64,000 nt of DNA from Phytopythium helicoides (GCA_024867545.1 JANFNE010000020.1:124001-188000), one strand, 5' to 3'; shown: positions 43,860 to 55,390, counted from the stretch's first letter. A program made the numbers and translations. The notes: generated by a model from the letters alone, not told the origin.

Positions 43860-46781
43860 CTAGGCGGCGCCGTTGGCGATGCCGCGGATGATGCCCTCGG
43901 CCGTACCCACGAGGTTGACGGGTGACTTGCCGTCTGTGATGAGGTACCCGTTGAGCCCAAGCGCCTCGAGCATCTTGACCTGCGCCTCGGGTCCTGCGCG
44001 CGCCAGCTCCACGAGCGTCTCCTTGCCCACGCTGCCGACCATCTGCTGGAACTTGTCGGCCTCGATCGCCATGAGCTCGCGCTTCTTGCGCACTTCGATC
44101 TCCGACAGCTTCGTCGCGTGCGCTACCTCCAGCTCGTGCTCTTCCTTGATGCGAGCCATTTGCGCCTCGTGCGCAATCTTCTCAGCTTGCGCACGCAGCT
44201 CGGCTTGGCGAACCTGTTACCACAGCAGCCTGTTAGTGCATTCAAGTCCTCCTCGATGAAAATGCAGAGGATTGTGGGCGTACCGCAGCGAGACCCTCGA
44301 TTTCTGCGGCTTGAGCAGCAGCACGCGCTCTGCCCACAGCAGCACCCTCCTCCTCGAGCGCCACACACTCGGCCGTGAGCTGGACTAGGTTCTTGCGCGC
44401 CTCCTCTGCCTTCGACTGATTCTCAAGCTGCTGGGTGAGCAACAGACCCTTGGACTCTTCGTCCTCCTTCATTGCCTGAGCCTTTGCTCGAGCTTCCTGG
44501 GACTTGGTCGTGATCTCGATAGCCAGCTGAACTGACTTTTGCAAGCTCTCTCGTGTAAGTTGGTCAACGGGCTCGGCCGACTGAATGTCGACATTCGTGA
44601 TCGCGAGGTTGTTGGATGGGAACACCAGCGAATCCCGCAGCTTGCCAGATTCATCGACGCCAAAGATGGATGTCCTGATGATTTGAGCTGTGAGCCATAT
44701 ACCTGTCAGTCTACGCCTCCATTGGGTTTCGTTGCGAAAGTTGCACCACATACCGCTATGTTTGTGGAAATGGTCGAACGGTTTGCACAGCGACAGCGCC
44801 TCGAATTCGAGAGGCGAGGGTTTTGCACGCATCACCGGTGAAGTCCTTGACGTTGAACACCTTCGCCGCCTCTGAATGATCCTGTGTGTTCACTTTGAAG
44901 TGCCAGTTGTAGGCGATTGTGAGTGACAGGCGAGCGTGATCGGATGTCTCCACAATGATCTGAGGCGAGAAAATGTTAGTTTGTCGCGAGACGTGAGAAG
45001 CAGGTACAGCAACAGAATCACATACCTGATCACGCATAAAGTCTGGTCCGAGCTGCACGCACAACGTGCGAATCACGTTGGGTTGCTTCGGTACGCCACC
45101 AGACAGACGTAGCACTGTGAACTGCTCGTCGGGTTCCAGCATGACGAGCGTCGGACCGAACATAATGCGAGACGATTTGGTCTTGTAGTCGTAAACTTGG
45201 ATGCCGGCATTGTGTGGAACTTCAAAGTTGACTACACGAGTCGGATCCCGCGTTCTGGTGGATCGAATAGGTCGCTGCCTAGAGATGACGCGAAGATCGA
45301 GGTAGCTGGATCAGCTACGTACGCCGAGCCACTGCCCTGTGCCATCAACAACTCTTCAACTTCTGGAGGAATGTACTTCTCCCACAGCTCTTCAGTCGGC
45401 TGGAGCATGTAAGTCTCTCCCTTGACAGCTCGTACGTGCCCCGACTTTTTGTCTCGGACGTAGACACCTGCATTCAATCGGATTAGTACACTCAGCGATG
45501 CATCACCATCTTCAGTAATAAACTCTCCCACCTTCATTCGTGTCGAGAGGAATAGCCTTGCGGATCTCGAGGACTTCCACTTGGATCGGAGGGATGTATT
45601 CTCGAGGTCCATGCACCATCCATCTCTCTCCTGCCTCGCGCTTGATGTTTGAAGGAGCATCCGTCTTGTCCGAAGTAGCATGGCTCTCGACAAAAGGCTC
45701 GATTGCCTGAAGCAAAACTGCCTCGTCTTCGCCAAGAACGTAGATGTCGTTGATCTTGCCATTTTCAAGCACCTCACCGGGCTCCAAGAAGAAACTAGTC
45801 TCGCCCTTCCGCAATTCACGGGTTCCGCGCTTCTGTACACCGTTGACAACCGGATCGACGATCACACAGTATTGGCGATTAGTGAGCGTGATGGCGTCCA
45901 CTGTGCCCACAATCGCTTCGTGGACGTCTTGGACATGGGTCTCGGCGGTGTCAGTCGTGATGAGCCACTCCTCACCAGCTCGACGCTTGACTTTGTAGAC
46001 GTCCGTGAAAGTCTGCAGCGCGAGTAAGTGGAGAGCCTTGTTCACCGTCAAAGTGTGAGCTTGGAGAGTCTCGACCAAAACCTCGTCGATCTGCGGTAGA
46101 TAGGCACCAGGCGTGCGCACGAGCCACTCCTCACCGGCCTCACGCTCGATCCCTAGCGCATCAACACACTTCTTCTCGGCCCGGAACTTGAGTGCCTGGT
46201 TCTTCTTGATCACAATAGCATGGACAGTAGACACGACCTCTTCCTCGACGCGCGGGATATACGTGGCTGGTCCGACAAACAGCCACTTGTCTCCTGCTAC
46301 ATGGTCGTTGAAGTTGCGCGTTGCGAGGATGACGAGAGCCGTGTCGGCAGGAACCATCACGAGTTTCGTGACGGGGCCGACCTGCAGCTCGCCCGGATAC
46401 AGCGGGAACGGCTCGGCGTACTTGTCAAACACGCGGTACTCGATCTCGCCGTGCTGCAGCTTGGCCTGGCTGAACTTGTCGCGCATGATCTCTCCTATAA
46501 AGACCGAGTTCGTCAGTATCCGCTGCCTGTCCAACCACTCATGACGCGCACTGCTCACCATCAGCCGACCGCTGCACCGGGTTGTGGATCTCGACGTAGT
46601 GCTGCGCAGGGAGCACGATCATGTCCTGCACGGCCGTCACCACGTGCTCGTGCTCCTGCCGCGTGTAGGTGAGCGGGCCCGAGAGCACGCGCGCCACGTT
46701 CGAGTTGGTGTCGAGCACGTGCACGTACTTGTAGGGTGGCAGGCGGATCACGCGCGGGCCGCCGTCGCTGTGGTTCGCCAT
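43860..46781 (-). CDS. MVP: Major vault protein
   Basis: Seven exons on the minus strand: 46781-46559, 46494-45532, 45467-45323, 45278-45026, 44959-44754, 44687-44284, 44213-43860; 848 residues (human 893). The first two-thirds are MVP repeats ([28 protein letters not shown]-type blocks repeated as [20 protein letters not shown] and [20 protein letters not shown]). The shoulder ([39 protein letters not shown]) and the long cap helix ([20 protein letters not shown] to [20 protein letters not shown]) follow. One intron is only 44 nt (45322-45279). Exon 5 has one extra base near 44780 that breaks the frame between GAVAVQT and FDHFHKHS; see findings. Known role: 39-fold shell of the vault particle. 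Confidence 0.93.
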
Positions 46782-47333
46782 GGTCGAGAGCTAGAGCTGG
46801 AGGAGCTGGAGCTGGAGCTGGAGCTGGTGGAGCTGGAGCTGGAGGAGCTGGAGCTGGAGCTGGAGGAGCTGGAGCTGGAGGAGCTGGTGCCGGAGCTTGA
46901 AGAACTGGAGGAGACGCGGCGGGTGCGCTGGCCCTGGCGAGTTTCCGAGTGAGCAGGATGGATCGCGCCGCGAAGAGCTGCAATGAGGATACCGTTTTGT
47001 ACCCATTTCAACAGGACATCTTGGTTTTTGTATGCAAACTACAGTGATGGTCACTTGGGTGCAAGTTATCCGACGCATCTGAACACTTGGCGAGTGTCGC
47101 TGCGGCAAGAGTTTGGACTCAGCTGCGGAAATCGAATGCGACAACGAACTGGTGCGGCCCTAGTGCCACATGGAGATGACAGTTTTGCTGCTCTCTGCGT
47201 GCCGTTCGTGCCAAAGTGAAACGCGTTGATGTGAAGTTCAAGTGTGGCGCAACAGATCGGCGGGACATGAAAGATGCCGCAGTTGCTTTGCAAGATCCCT
47301 GCTGGCGAGGGACATGAATTCTGGTTCAGCTTG
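46782..47333. other. Promoter/intergenic region upstream of MVP
   Basis: 552 bases between the ankyrin gene stop and the MVP start. It includes the GAGCTG-type repeat (46789-46890) and a reverse CATACAAA-type motif, TTTTTGTATGC, at 47025-47035, about 250 bases upstream of the MVP start codon. Confidence 0.45.
46789..46890. repeat. GAGCTG-type short tandem repeat in MVP 5' flank
   Basis: About 100 bases of (GGAGCTGGAGCTG)-like units, alternating GAGCTG and GAG. It starts just 8 bases upstream of the MVP start codon, so it lies in the 5' UTR, where on the mRNA strand it reads CAGCTC repeated. Confidence 0.8.
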
Positions 47334-48942
47334 TCACGACAGATCCTCGATCGTCAGCTCTGGCGTGGCACTCTTGATCAGCACCACTTTCTTCGGTGAG
47401 CGGGAGCTCATAAATGCGTTCCACTGCCCTTCGCTGCGGATGAGATTTGCAGGCGTTACTTGCGATTGGATATCGTCCACTGCGAACGGCATCACTGCAG
47501 TCTCTGTTGAATCACTTGAAGAATCTTTTAGGTGGCTCATGCTTTTGACAGCAGCTGCGTCTTGATTCGTTAGCAACTTCCATTTTCCTCTTCCTACGCG
47601 AACCCAGCGTCGGGACTCGCCTTCATCTGCTTCCTCGTCATAACTACCAATTGAGAAAACCAACCCTATTGGAGCTACAGGAATTACAGACTTGCGAATG
47701 ACTCCAGGAGAAGAAACCGGAAGTACCCGCTGCTGATTACTTGACCGCCGGTCAGATCGTCGCAGATGCAGTTTTCGGAAAGGTTTTTGCTTTGCGTCAT
47801 TAAGACTTGCCTGAGTGGAGGCAACGCTCGCTTTCTTCTTCTTCTTCTTCTTCTGAAACATAGCTATAGCTTCAATCTCGTCCTGTTGTTGCTTTTGTTG
47901 TAATCCTTCAAGCAATTTCCGTCTCTCAAGCACTGATTTATCAATATTGTCAGTGGTCACATCTCACAAAGAACGAATCGACACTTGCACTCAACTCACA
48001 GAGATTTTTTTCAAGTAGTGCTAACATAATAGCGTGCATCTTGGTCGTTCCGATCCGAGCACGTTCTAGAGCTGATCCACGAGTGTAGGAATCCTGTAAA
48101 CCAAGAGCTTTTAAGTCCAGTCTGTAAAGCAACACACAAGCAAAGCACAACAAAGGAAAAAGATTCAAGGCACTTTACCTGAAGGACGGAAACTCCGTAT
48201 CGGAGTAGAAGATACAGCAAGTCGAAGTGCTCATGCTGCACTGCCCATCGCAGCGCAGAGAACCCCGACTTGTCGATGATATTAGCATGTGCGCCATGTT
48301 CAAGGAGAAACCGAACTGTTCGCATGCGCTTCTTTCGGCAGGCAACAATCAAGCTTGTCTCCAGTTCCTTCAAGTAACTAAATATTAGCAAAGGGTTTTC
48401 CCAAAATGAGCCACGAGGAACACACCGTTGTTGAAGCGTTGATGTCAGCTTTGTATCGCAGCAGCAGGCGCAGTAAAACGATGCTGCCGCGCTTAGCTGC
48501 GTACACAATTGGCGGTATGCCCTGTGCGGAGTGCTCTCAGCCATATCCGATGGATATAGTCAACACCAATCAATGTGTCAAAAGAACTCACTCGATCGTC
48601 TCGCGCATTTACGTCGTAGCAGTCAAGATCGAGCAGAGACCTATCAGCAGCGATTTTAGAATATTCAGTCCTCGGTCCCGTGATTCTGTATGCCTACCAA
48701 ATCAACCACAGTTCGTCTGGATACAGGCGCGGGCGGTACTGGAACCTTTGCATCTGCATGGCGAACAGGTTCAGCTCATAGTCAAAGTCTACGGGTACCA
48801 ACCTTGAGGTCCCAGCAGAAGTGTGATCGAGTGCCATGGTGCCGTCAGATGACAGCTTCAGTGTCGAAAAGCTAGACACTATCCGGGATAAATATAGTGA
48901 CGAAAGGATCACGACAACCAAATGAAATCTCGATGAAAGCAT
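47334..48942 (-). CDS. Ankyrin-repeat protein of unknown function
   Basis: Six exons on the minus strand: 48942-48698, 48640-48592, 48521-48424, 48377-48179, 48093-48000, 47932-47334; 427 residues. Ankyrin repeats are read across exon joins: GIPPIVYAAKRGSIVLLRLL with YKADINASTT, then TSLIVACRKKRMRTVRFLLE with HGAHANIIDKSGFSALRWAV. One intron is only 46 nt (48423-48378). A run of seven Lys is encoded by a (CTT/TTC) microsatellite at about 47831-47852. The C-terminal half is polar with a basic RKLHLRRSDRRSSNQQ patch. The exact start (48942 versus an internal ATG at 48837) is open. Function unknown. Confidence 0.7.
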
Positions 48943-48991
48943 TCCTTCGAAGTAAAGTTACCAGCATGCACATCACATGGAAGACATGACT

Positions 48992-51197
48992 CTACTCGCG
49001 AATGCGCTCCCGCTTCGACGGCGGCTCACTGCTGTGCACGCTACGACCTGAATCGCTTCGCTCTCGCTTGGTGGGTGTCTCATTAGAAGACTTCTTGGCC
49101 GTCTCTGAGCCAGCCTCAACTGCGCTATCATTTTCGCTGGTGGCCGGCGGTTCAGTCGGTGCATCTTTCTTCTCCGCTGCCTTACTGTCGTTGATCCCAA
49201 GAATGCCCTTCACCAGAGCCCCTGCACCACCAAGCGAGAGATCCAAGTGATTCACACTTGTCCTCATTGCAGCACGCATCGTCCTCCAGCAGTGCATCTC
49301 GTCCTTGTCCGGCCAATATTCTTCTTCAATGCCGTTTTCCGGATCCCAAGCCTCCGTGAATTTCTCCATGTACGTCGCTAGAGGTACTGCCGTAGCTATT
49401 CAGCAAAAACACACCATGAGCCCATCGTCATTCTGGAGGCCAACATGCGCTACCACTCACCTCGTGAGTCGCCCTTGATTCTATTCAGGATGTGAGACGG
49501 CTGAGAGCTCTCAGACAAGATCTGAGTGAGCAGAGGAGCATGCGGCTTTCTCTTGAGCTTGGGGACTGTCACACTGTCTTTGCTGTCCTCCTCGGTGGAT
49601 GGAAACTTCTCGTACGGCGGACACTTGTCAAGCTTCCATTTCTTCCAGTTGGCCTCACGCTCGAGAACGGAAGTCACCATTTCGCTGAATCCTTCTCCAT
49701 CCGATGGCGTCTGCTTGAGCAGCACCATGACCCGTTTCTCCAGCTGCTGGATTTTAGAAGCCAACGCTGAGTTGTTCCGCGCTGGAGCGCTGTTAGATAG
49801 ATTGTTGAATTGGATGAGGAACTGCGTCAGCACGGTCTCGCGCAGGATCGGGTCGCGCAACTGCAGACGGAAGAGGCGGCTGTTGGTAAGATACTTGGGC
49901 TGGAAGTAATGATCGCTAGCGTCAGCTCCGGGGCCGCCTGAGGACGCTGTAGACCCCATTAGGTCACGCGTGCGCTCCAAGTCGTCTGGAGAGAATGCGT
50001 TGCCCTCAAATGCGGCAAGTACCACATTCAGTTCCTGGAACTGAAAACCGAGCAAAAGAGTAAGTATCACCCTGCAATTCAACCCAACGACAGAGGAGGC
50101 ATAAGCTACGTACAAACTTCTCGCTATCCTCCGTGCTGAGCTCGCGCTCACGTAAGAACCGCTGAACACCCCAGAAGGTTCGGTACAAGTTGTAGTCGAT
50201 TGGCCCAGACTCTGATGCCGCGCTCTTGTCGATCTACATGGATTGCGTACAATCAGAGGGCTTCGTTACATTGCCATAATTGTGACAAGGAAGACATAAT
50301 CGGCCAACACATACCTCGAGTCCAGCACCAGAAGAGGCGTCCTTGTCAATGTCAGCAGCCTCGGCAGCTTCGAACGCGTCTTGATTTTCGAAAGCAGTCA
50401 CATTGGACGCATTCACCTGTATCGTTAATAAAACGCTTTTGTCAGGTCGATGCCTCGCAAATCATGACCGAAAAGACCCGCCGACGTGCCTTTCCCGTGA
50501 GATTGACGGCTGAGCGCTCTGAGAGGGAGAATGTGAACGACAGGAAGAGCAGGATCTTGCCGCAAAAGACGCTGTTGTGCGTCTTGGAGAGTCGGCGCAG
50601 CAGCGCGTTGCACATGCGCAGCAAGCACAACGACGCCTTGGTGGTCCGACCGGGGCCCTCGGCGATAAAGTGCTTCGACGTGAGCTTCTGCTTGCGAGTC
50701 TCCAGGACCTCCCACAGCTTCTCGCACGTGCTGATGGTCTGTCCCTCCATCAGGTCCTCAAGCACCTTGTAGGGTGCGCTGTTGATCAGATAGTCGCCCA
50801 CTACACCATCGACGCACAGGTCCACGAGCTGCGGGACCCCCACGGACTCTGGCGTCGCATCCGGCTCGGTCAGCAGTCGCCACGAGAGGTCTCCCACGAT
50901 CTTCTGCACCGCCAGGTCAAGCACCGAGTGTGTGTAGTCGACGGGCCGCGCCGTGTCGACGGAGTGTTCGACGCCCTCGAGCGTGTCCGAGTACAGCCGC
51001 CCGAGTTGCTCAAGCGCATTCGGCTGCTGGAAAAAGTCGCCGAGCGCCTTCTACTCGGCCGAGAAGAGCGCGAGAAGCGGCGCAGGCGCGATGTGAAGCG
51101 CGGAGAGCAAGTTGCTAAGCGTTAGAGCGCACCAGGAGGTGAGGGGAGCGCACGGGGAGCCGCGTACCTCGGCCGAGTTGGCGAGCTGGAGCGCCAT
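48992..51197 (-). CDS. THOC1: THO complex subunit 1
   Basis: Six exons on the minus strand: 51197-51168, 51050-50478, 50416-50315, 50233-50114, 50040-49461, 49377-48992; 596 residues (human 657). The protein follows THOC1/HPR1: APYKVLEDLMEGQTISTCEK, LCLLRMCNALLRRLSKTHNS, VFCGKILLFLSFTFSLSERS, NASNVTAFENQ, PIDYNLYRTFWGVQRFLRE, and MVTSVLEREANWKKWKLDKC. Near the end WDPENGIEEEYWPDKDEMHC precedes an acidic/basic tail (KRERSDSGRS). Exon 1 is short (10 codons), an assignment from splice signals only. Known role: THO/TREX complex, coupling transcription to mRNA export and limiting R-loops. Confidence 0.92.
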
Positions 51198-52383
51198 CCT
51201 GCCCTCGAACCAAAAACTACCGCGGCGTGCAAGGGTCAATCGGCATGATGGTGTGGCGCACGGAAATTGAGCGATATGGTGTGGCGCACGTAGCGTACAC
51301 CATGTGGTGTGGTCAACGTAAATTCAGTGCAGAACAAGGAACAGACCAACGTCTGGATTTTATGCGGCCACTACCTTGGATAAAAAATCCAGAGACAGAC
51401 AGACACTGTGTGGTCTACGTACAGTTGTGTGGTGCACACCAATTCGATCTTTCGCATGATTGACATGGATGGAGGGAACAACTCGGTGGGGCTCGTGCTG
51501 TGGGCTGTACCGGTGCACGAGCATCATGGCTCTCGCTTCCAGTACTCGAAGGTGTTTACTCTACCGCGGAATCATTGCGGTGCAGAACAAACTCGATACC
51601 ACGGCAGTTGCACCTACAGGTACTATCTTTCAAGGCTTGAATGTGCACGCGAATGAAAACCACTCAAGCAGCTACGGGACCATCGGCCCTGCATGACTGC
51701 TGCATGGACGCCTAACCGTGCTCGCTGCCGCCAAAAATATGCTCCGCCACCACGTGCCGATGCGGTTTAGCTGCTCCGCATTGGCACTGGTTGCTCTCAC
51801 CTTTCTCATCGACTTGAGGACCACCACCGCGGGCATGGGAAGAAAGGCGGGTGGCAGCATGTAGAGATCGGGGCGTCCACTGGTGCACCTGCTGCCTTCC
51901 TGCACCAACATCCGGCGCAGCCATTCGCCATGATCTCGATCCACAAGCCGAAGCCATGTGCTGCTCGTGGCGAGATTCGCCTGGTGCGAGTCCAGGTTGT
52001 GGCTCAGTCGCGTCCTCGCGCGGTGATTGGTCGGTTCTTTCAGTGACGCGTCGCGCTTTTCGCTGTCGCCCCATCACCCCATACAATTTTCAAGTTCGAT
52101 GACAGGTGAGTGGTGCTGGTCCCTATTGCATGGCGCGCGTCTTGGGACCTAAGGGACCAGCACGAGTGGGATTTGGCTCGTGCTGGGCACCTATCTTGGA
52201 GAGACGTCACTCGACTCCCAGTCGCCCATCACCAGCCACCGCATGGCGCGCGGCGTGTCGCCGGCGTCACCACCGCCCGCCATTGTGACAGACTGATGCG
52301 CCAGGGCGAGGCGCCGGATTTCGGATAACGAGCCGCTCGCAGGCGGCGCATTCCCGATTCCGCAGCCCAAGACGCAGCCCACG
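51198..52383. other. Promoter/intergenic region with short repeats and hairpins upstream of MFS copy 1
   Basis: 1.19 kb without a supported gene. ATGGTGTGGCGCAC occurs twice at 51248-51261 and 51276-51289, followed by further TGTGG/GGTGT-rich text up to about 51440. CCCCATACAATTTT lies at 52077-52090. Overlapping hairpins lie at 52113-52186. The last 200 bases lead into the MFS start codon. Confidence 0.45.
52113..52186. repeat. Overlapping inverted repeats (two competing hairpins)
   Basis: GTGCTGGTCCCT (52113-52124) pairs exactly with AGGGACCAGCAC (52152-52163). CCAGCACGAG (52157-52166) pairs exactly with CTCGTGCTGG (52177-52186). The two hairpins share the middle arm, so they exclude each other. 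They lie about 200 bases upstream of the MFS start. Confidence 0.6.
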
Positions 52384-53904
52384 ATGGTCGAGCTGGCCCA
52401 GCAGCAGTCGCTGGTCGCCAAGGCGCCGGCCGAGCGCAAGCTCGCGCCGCTCTCGTACGGCTCGCTGCAGCCCAAGGCGCTGCCCAACTTCGACGTGAGC
52501 CCGCGAGCCGGCAGCGACGCCCTGCAGCGCCAGCGACTGGGTCGCTGGTACGTCAACATGGTGCTCGTCAACTTCGTCGAGTTCTCGGCAGAGTCCTCGC
52601 GCGGCGTCGTGCTCGCCACGCTCTTCCTGTACACCAAGTCGCTCGGCGGAGACCTCGCCTTCATGGGACTACTCACCTCGCTCTTCTCGGTCGGCCGCCT
52701 CATCTCGTCCACGGTCTTCGGGTGGATGTGCGACCGCTACTCGTTCAAGTCGGTCTACCTCGTGTCGTCGGCGATTTGTCTCGTGGGCAACATCATCTAC
52801 GTGCTGGCGGACCCGCATGTGAGCAACAGCTTGACGGTGCTGGCGGTGAGTCGGTTCCTGGTGGGCTTTGGCGCCGGTAACCGCAGCGTGTGCCGTGCTA
52901 ATGTTGCAGCCATGACGACCGTGAACCAGCGACTCAAGTACTTGACAATCCTTGCGACTGTCGTATTCCTCGGATACGCTTTGACGCCGGGACTTGGAAG
53001 CCTTGTCGCCAACACGGACGTCTTCTTTCTCGGAGTGCACTTCAACATGTACACGAGCCCCGGCATGATCCTCGTGCTGCTCAATGTCATGACGATCGTC
53101 GCTATGCTGACGATCTTTGACGAGTCGATTGGCATTCGAGATGGCCCGCCCGAGTCGCCGACTAGCGCGGCGGACGCGAACTCGCTGAGCAATCCGACCG
53201 CGCTCCCCGATCGTATCGTCAACATCGGCGCGATCGTCTTCATCATTCTGAACTTCAATGCGCGCGGTATTTTGTCGGTGTTCGAGACGGTCAACATTCC
53301 GCTCTTCCTCCAAGTCACCGGCAGCGATGCAAGCAGTGCGTCCGCTGTGGTCGAGGCGTCCAACTTCCAGTTCTACCTGGGATTGCTGGGACTCGTGTCG
53401 TACTTTTCGATCGAGTACTTCCGCCACAGCATGTCGGACGTCAACTGGGTGCAGCTTGGTTTCAGCGCTCTTCTTGCCGGCAACGTGCTGCTTGTCATCG
53501 CACCGGAGAGCATGTCGTTCTTCCGCCTTGGATTCGCCGAGCTCCTGGTGTGGAGCATCGGCTGTCCCATCACGACGGCTGTGGTACTGGCTGCCTTCTC
53601 GAAGCTGCTTGGTGGCCGTCCCCAAGGCACACTGATGGGCCTGCTTGGATCCGCCGCCTCGGTCTCGCGGATTGTGCTTCCTCTCATCCCCGCCGCCATC
53701 TCGTCGATGACGCCGGTGTTCTGGATCAACATCGCGCTGTGCGCGATCAGCATCACCTGCCTGTGGTGGTACGCGCGACTGGTGTACGCTACGAAGCAAG
53801 AGATGATCAGCGATCCCGAGAGCGGTGTGACGTCCCTGGACTTGCCAAACGACCCGCGCTCGCCCATTCATGCTGAGCGCGTCGACTACGAGGTCAAGAA
53901 CTAG
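52384..53904 (+). CDS. MFSD8-like major facilitator transporter, copy 1
   Basis: Single exon, 506 residues (MVELAQQQSLVAKAPAERKL). About twelve membrane segments are visible, with the loop GWMCDRYSFKSVYLVSSAIC (A-motif like) and RFLVGFGAGNRSVCRANV, and LGGRPQGTLMGLLGSAASVS, which match the conserved blocks of MFSD8/CLN7-type carriers. The N-terminus carries an acidic/Leu-rich PLSYGSLQPKALPNFD, possibly a sorting signal. Substrate unknown; animal MFSD8 is an endolysosomal chloride-related transporter. The paralogue 4.5 kb downstream shares the whole length, and a 329-bp tract is almost identical. Confidence 0.88.
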   Translation: MVELAQQQSLVAKAPAERKLAPLSYGSLQPKALPNFDVSPRAGSDALQRQRLGRWYVNMVLVNFVEFSAESSRGVVLATLFLYTKSLGGDLAFMGLLTSLFSVGRLISSTVFGWMCDRYSFKSVYLVSSAICLVGNIIYVLADPHVSNSLTVLAVSRFLVGFGAGNRSVCRANVAAMTTVNQRLKYLTILATVVFLGYALTPGLGSLVANTDVFFLGVHFNMYTSPGMILVLLNVMTIVAMLTIFDESIGIRDGPPESPTSAADANSLSNPTALPDRIVNIGAIVFIILNFNARGILSVFETVNIPLFLQVTGSDASSASAVVEASNFQFYLGLLGLVSYFSIEYFRHSMSDVNWVQLGFSALLAGNVLLVIAPESMSFFRLGFAELLVWSIGCPITTAVVLAAFSKLLGGRPQGTLMGLLGSAASVSRIVLPLIPAAISSMTPVFWINIALCAISITCLWWYARLVYATKQEMISDPESGVTSLDLPNDPRSPIHAERVDYEVKN

Positions 53905-54122
53905 TGGGCACAACTTCTTCAAGGCGCGCGGTAGTTTGTGTTCGTGTGTGGTTTTCTTTCTTTCACCTAGCAAGCGCCTCGAGCAGCAGGTTTGCCTGCT
54001 CTGTACAATAGATGAAGTTTTTCACTTGATTTCCAACATGGACCTACATCACGACTCGATTTCGTGGCTTCCTGAAGGAGGCTCTCGATGTCACCATTGG
54101 AACAAGGCACCAACATCAAACC

Positions 54123-55390
54123 CTAAATGGGCTCGTCGCGCGGCTCAATGAGCACCTCGTTGACCGCGACGTACGGCGGCTGCGTCACAGCGTAGAGCAC
54201 AGCACGCCCAACATCCTCCGGCTTGAGAACCTCGTAGCCCGAGTCCTCTCCGTACAGCTTCATCGCCTCTTCATCGACGCCACTCGCCGCGTTGCCATTC
54301 TTGACCAGGTCCGCGGCGACGTTGCCAGGCTACCGCATTTCAAGGACGTGGTGTCAGCAACCCGAGGCATACCGATCAAGATATCCTCCGTACCTGAATC
54401 GTGGTGACGCGGAGTCCCGAACCGATGTTCTCTAGGCGAAGAGTCTGGAAGCGATATCTCCGCATTAGACAGAGGTATCGATACCATGAAGGCAGCGAAT
54501 CGACACGAGGACGAACCTGTGACACCGCCTCGATAAACATCTTGGAGGCCGAGTACACACCCAGTCCAGCGAAGACCTTACGCCCGGCATCCGAAGAAAT
54601 GTTGACAATGTGGCCAGACTTGCGCTCCAGCATCTTGGGGAGCACAGCCGCAATTCCGTTGAGCGTGCCTTTGCAGTTAATGTCGATGGTCTGCATTAAC
54701 GGTGGGCAAAGTGAGATCCCCTTCTCTATGATTTCCATGACCTCGCGATGAAATCCTTACCCGGTCCCAACTATCCTGATTGCAGTTCTTGAGCAGCTCA
54801 AACGGCATCACTCCAGCTAAGCGGCATATTGTGAGGCTTGCTGTGAGGGCTACAATTCGTGTCCGCGGCATGCAGTATCCTTGCATCTTTACCGTTGTTG
54901 ACGAGGATATCGACGGGGCCGAAGCTCTCCTCTGCACGCGCGACCAGGTTCTTCAGCTGTTCATCGAAAAAAAGAAAATTGCCGCGTGTTTAGCTCTGCA
55001 AAATGCGGGATACACTCGTTGCATGTGCAGCCACGTACGTCTTCGCGCTTGGTGACATCGGTCTTGACGATGACCACGACATCCGAATCGCCGACAGTCG
55101 CCTCAATCGAGGCTTTGACGCCCTCGAGCGCCTCCAAACGGCGAGCACCAAGCGCGACCTTGGCGCCAGCGCCAGCGAGGCTCTGCGCGATGGCTGTCGA
55201 TGGTCGATTCGCACACAACCCATTCAGCGTGTGCCGCCCATACTCTCACGCCGTTCTCGGCGACCAGCGGCTCTTTTCGACCCGGAGGAGCGCGCAGGCC
55301 GCCACGAGAGCACGCACCTGCGCCGATACCGCCGGACGCACCGGTGACGACCGCCACCTTGCCGGTGAGAGGCTTCGCGTCGCTGCTCAT
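54123..55390 (-). CDS. Short-chain dehydrogenase/reductase
   Basis: Seven exons on the minus strand: 55390-55318, 55193-55039, 54956-54893, 54816-54761, 54690-54517, 54444-54394, 54329-54123; 259 residues. Classical SDR motifs: cofactor loop TGASGGIGAAIAQ, NNAG at the exon 3/4 join, catalytic Ser in NISSDAG, and Tyr-x-x-x-Lys in VYSASKM. After the glycine loop, LGARRLEALE at the end of the second beta strand favours NADP(H). The C-terminus (YVAVNEVLIEPRDEPI) is like bacterial serine 3-dehydrogenase-type SDRs. Substrate unknown. It lies between the two MFS copies, on the opposite strand. Confidence 0.88.

Noticed and set aside
45240..45330. Frameshift in MVP before [14 protein letters not shown]
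   Set aside because: The 44-nt intron 45322-45279 with GTACGT and CTAG ends restores the frame.
46584..46952. Plus-strand frame encoding a Glu-Leu repeat peptide over the GAGCTG repeat
   Set aside because: It is the translation of the microsatellite and of MVP exon 1 in antisense; no codon bias or motif supports it.
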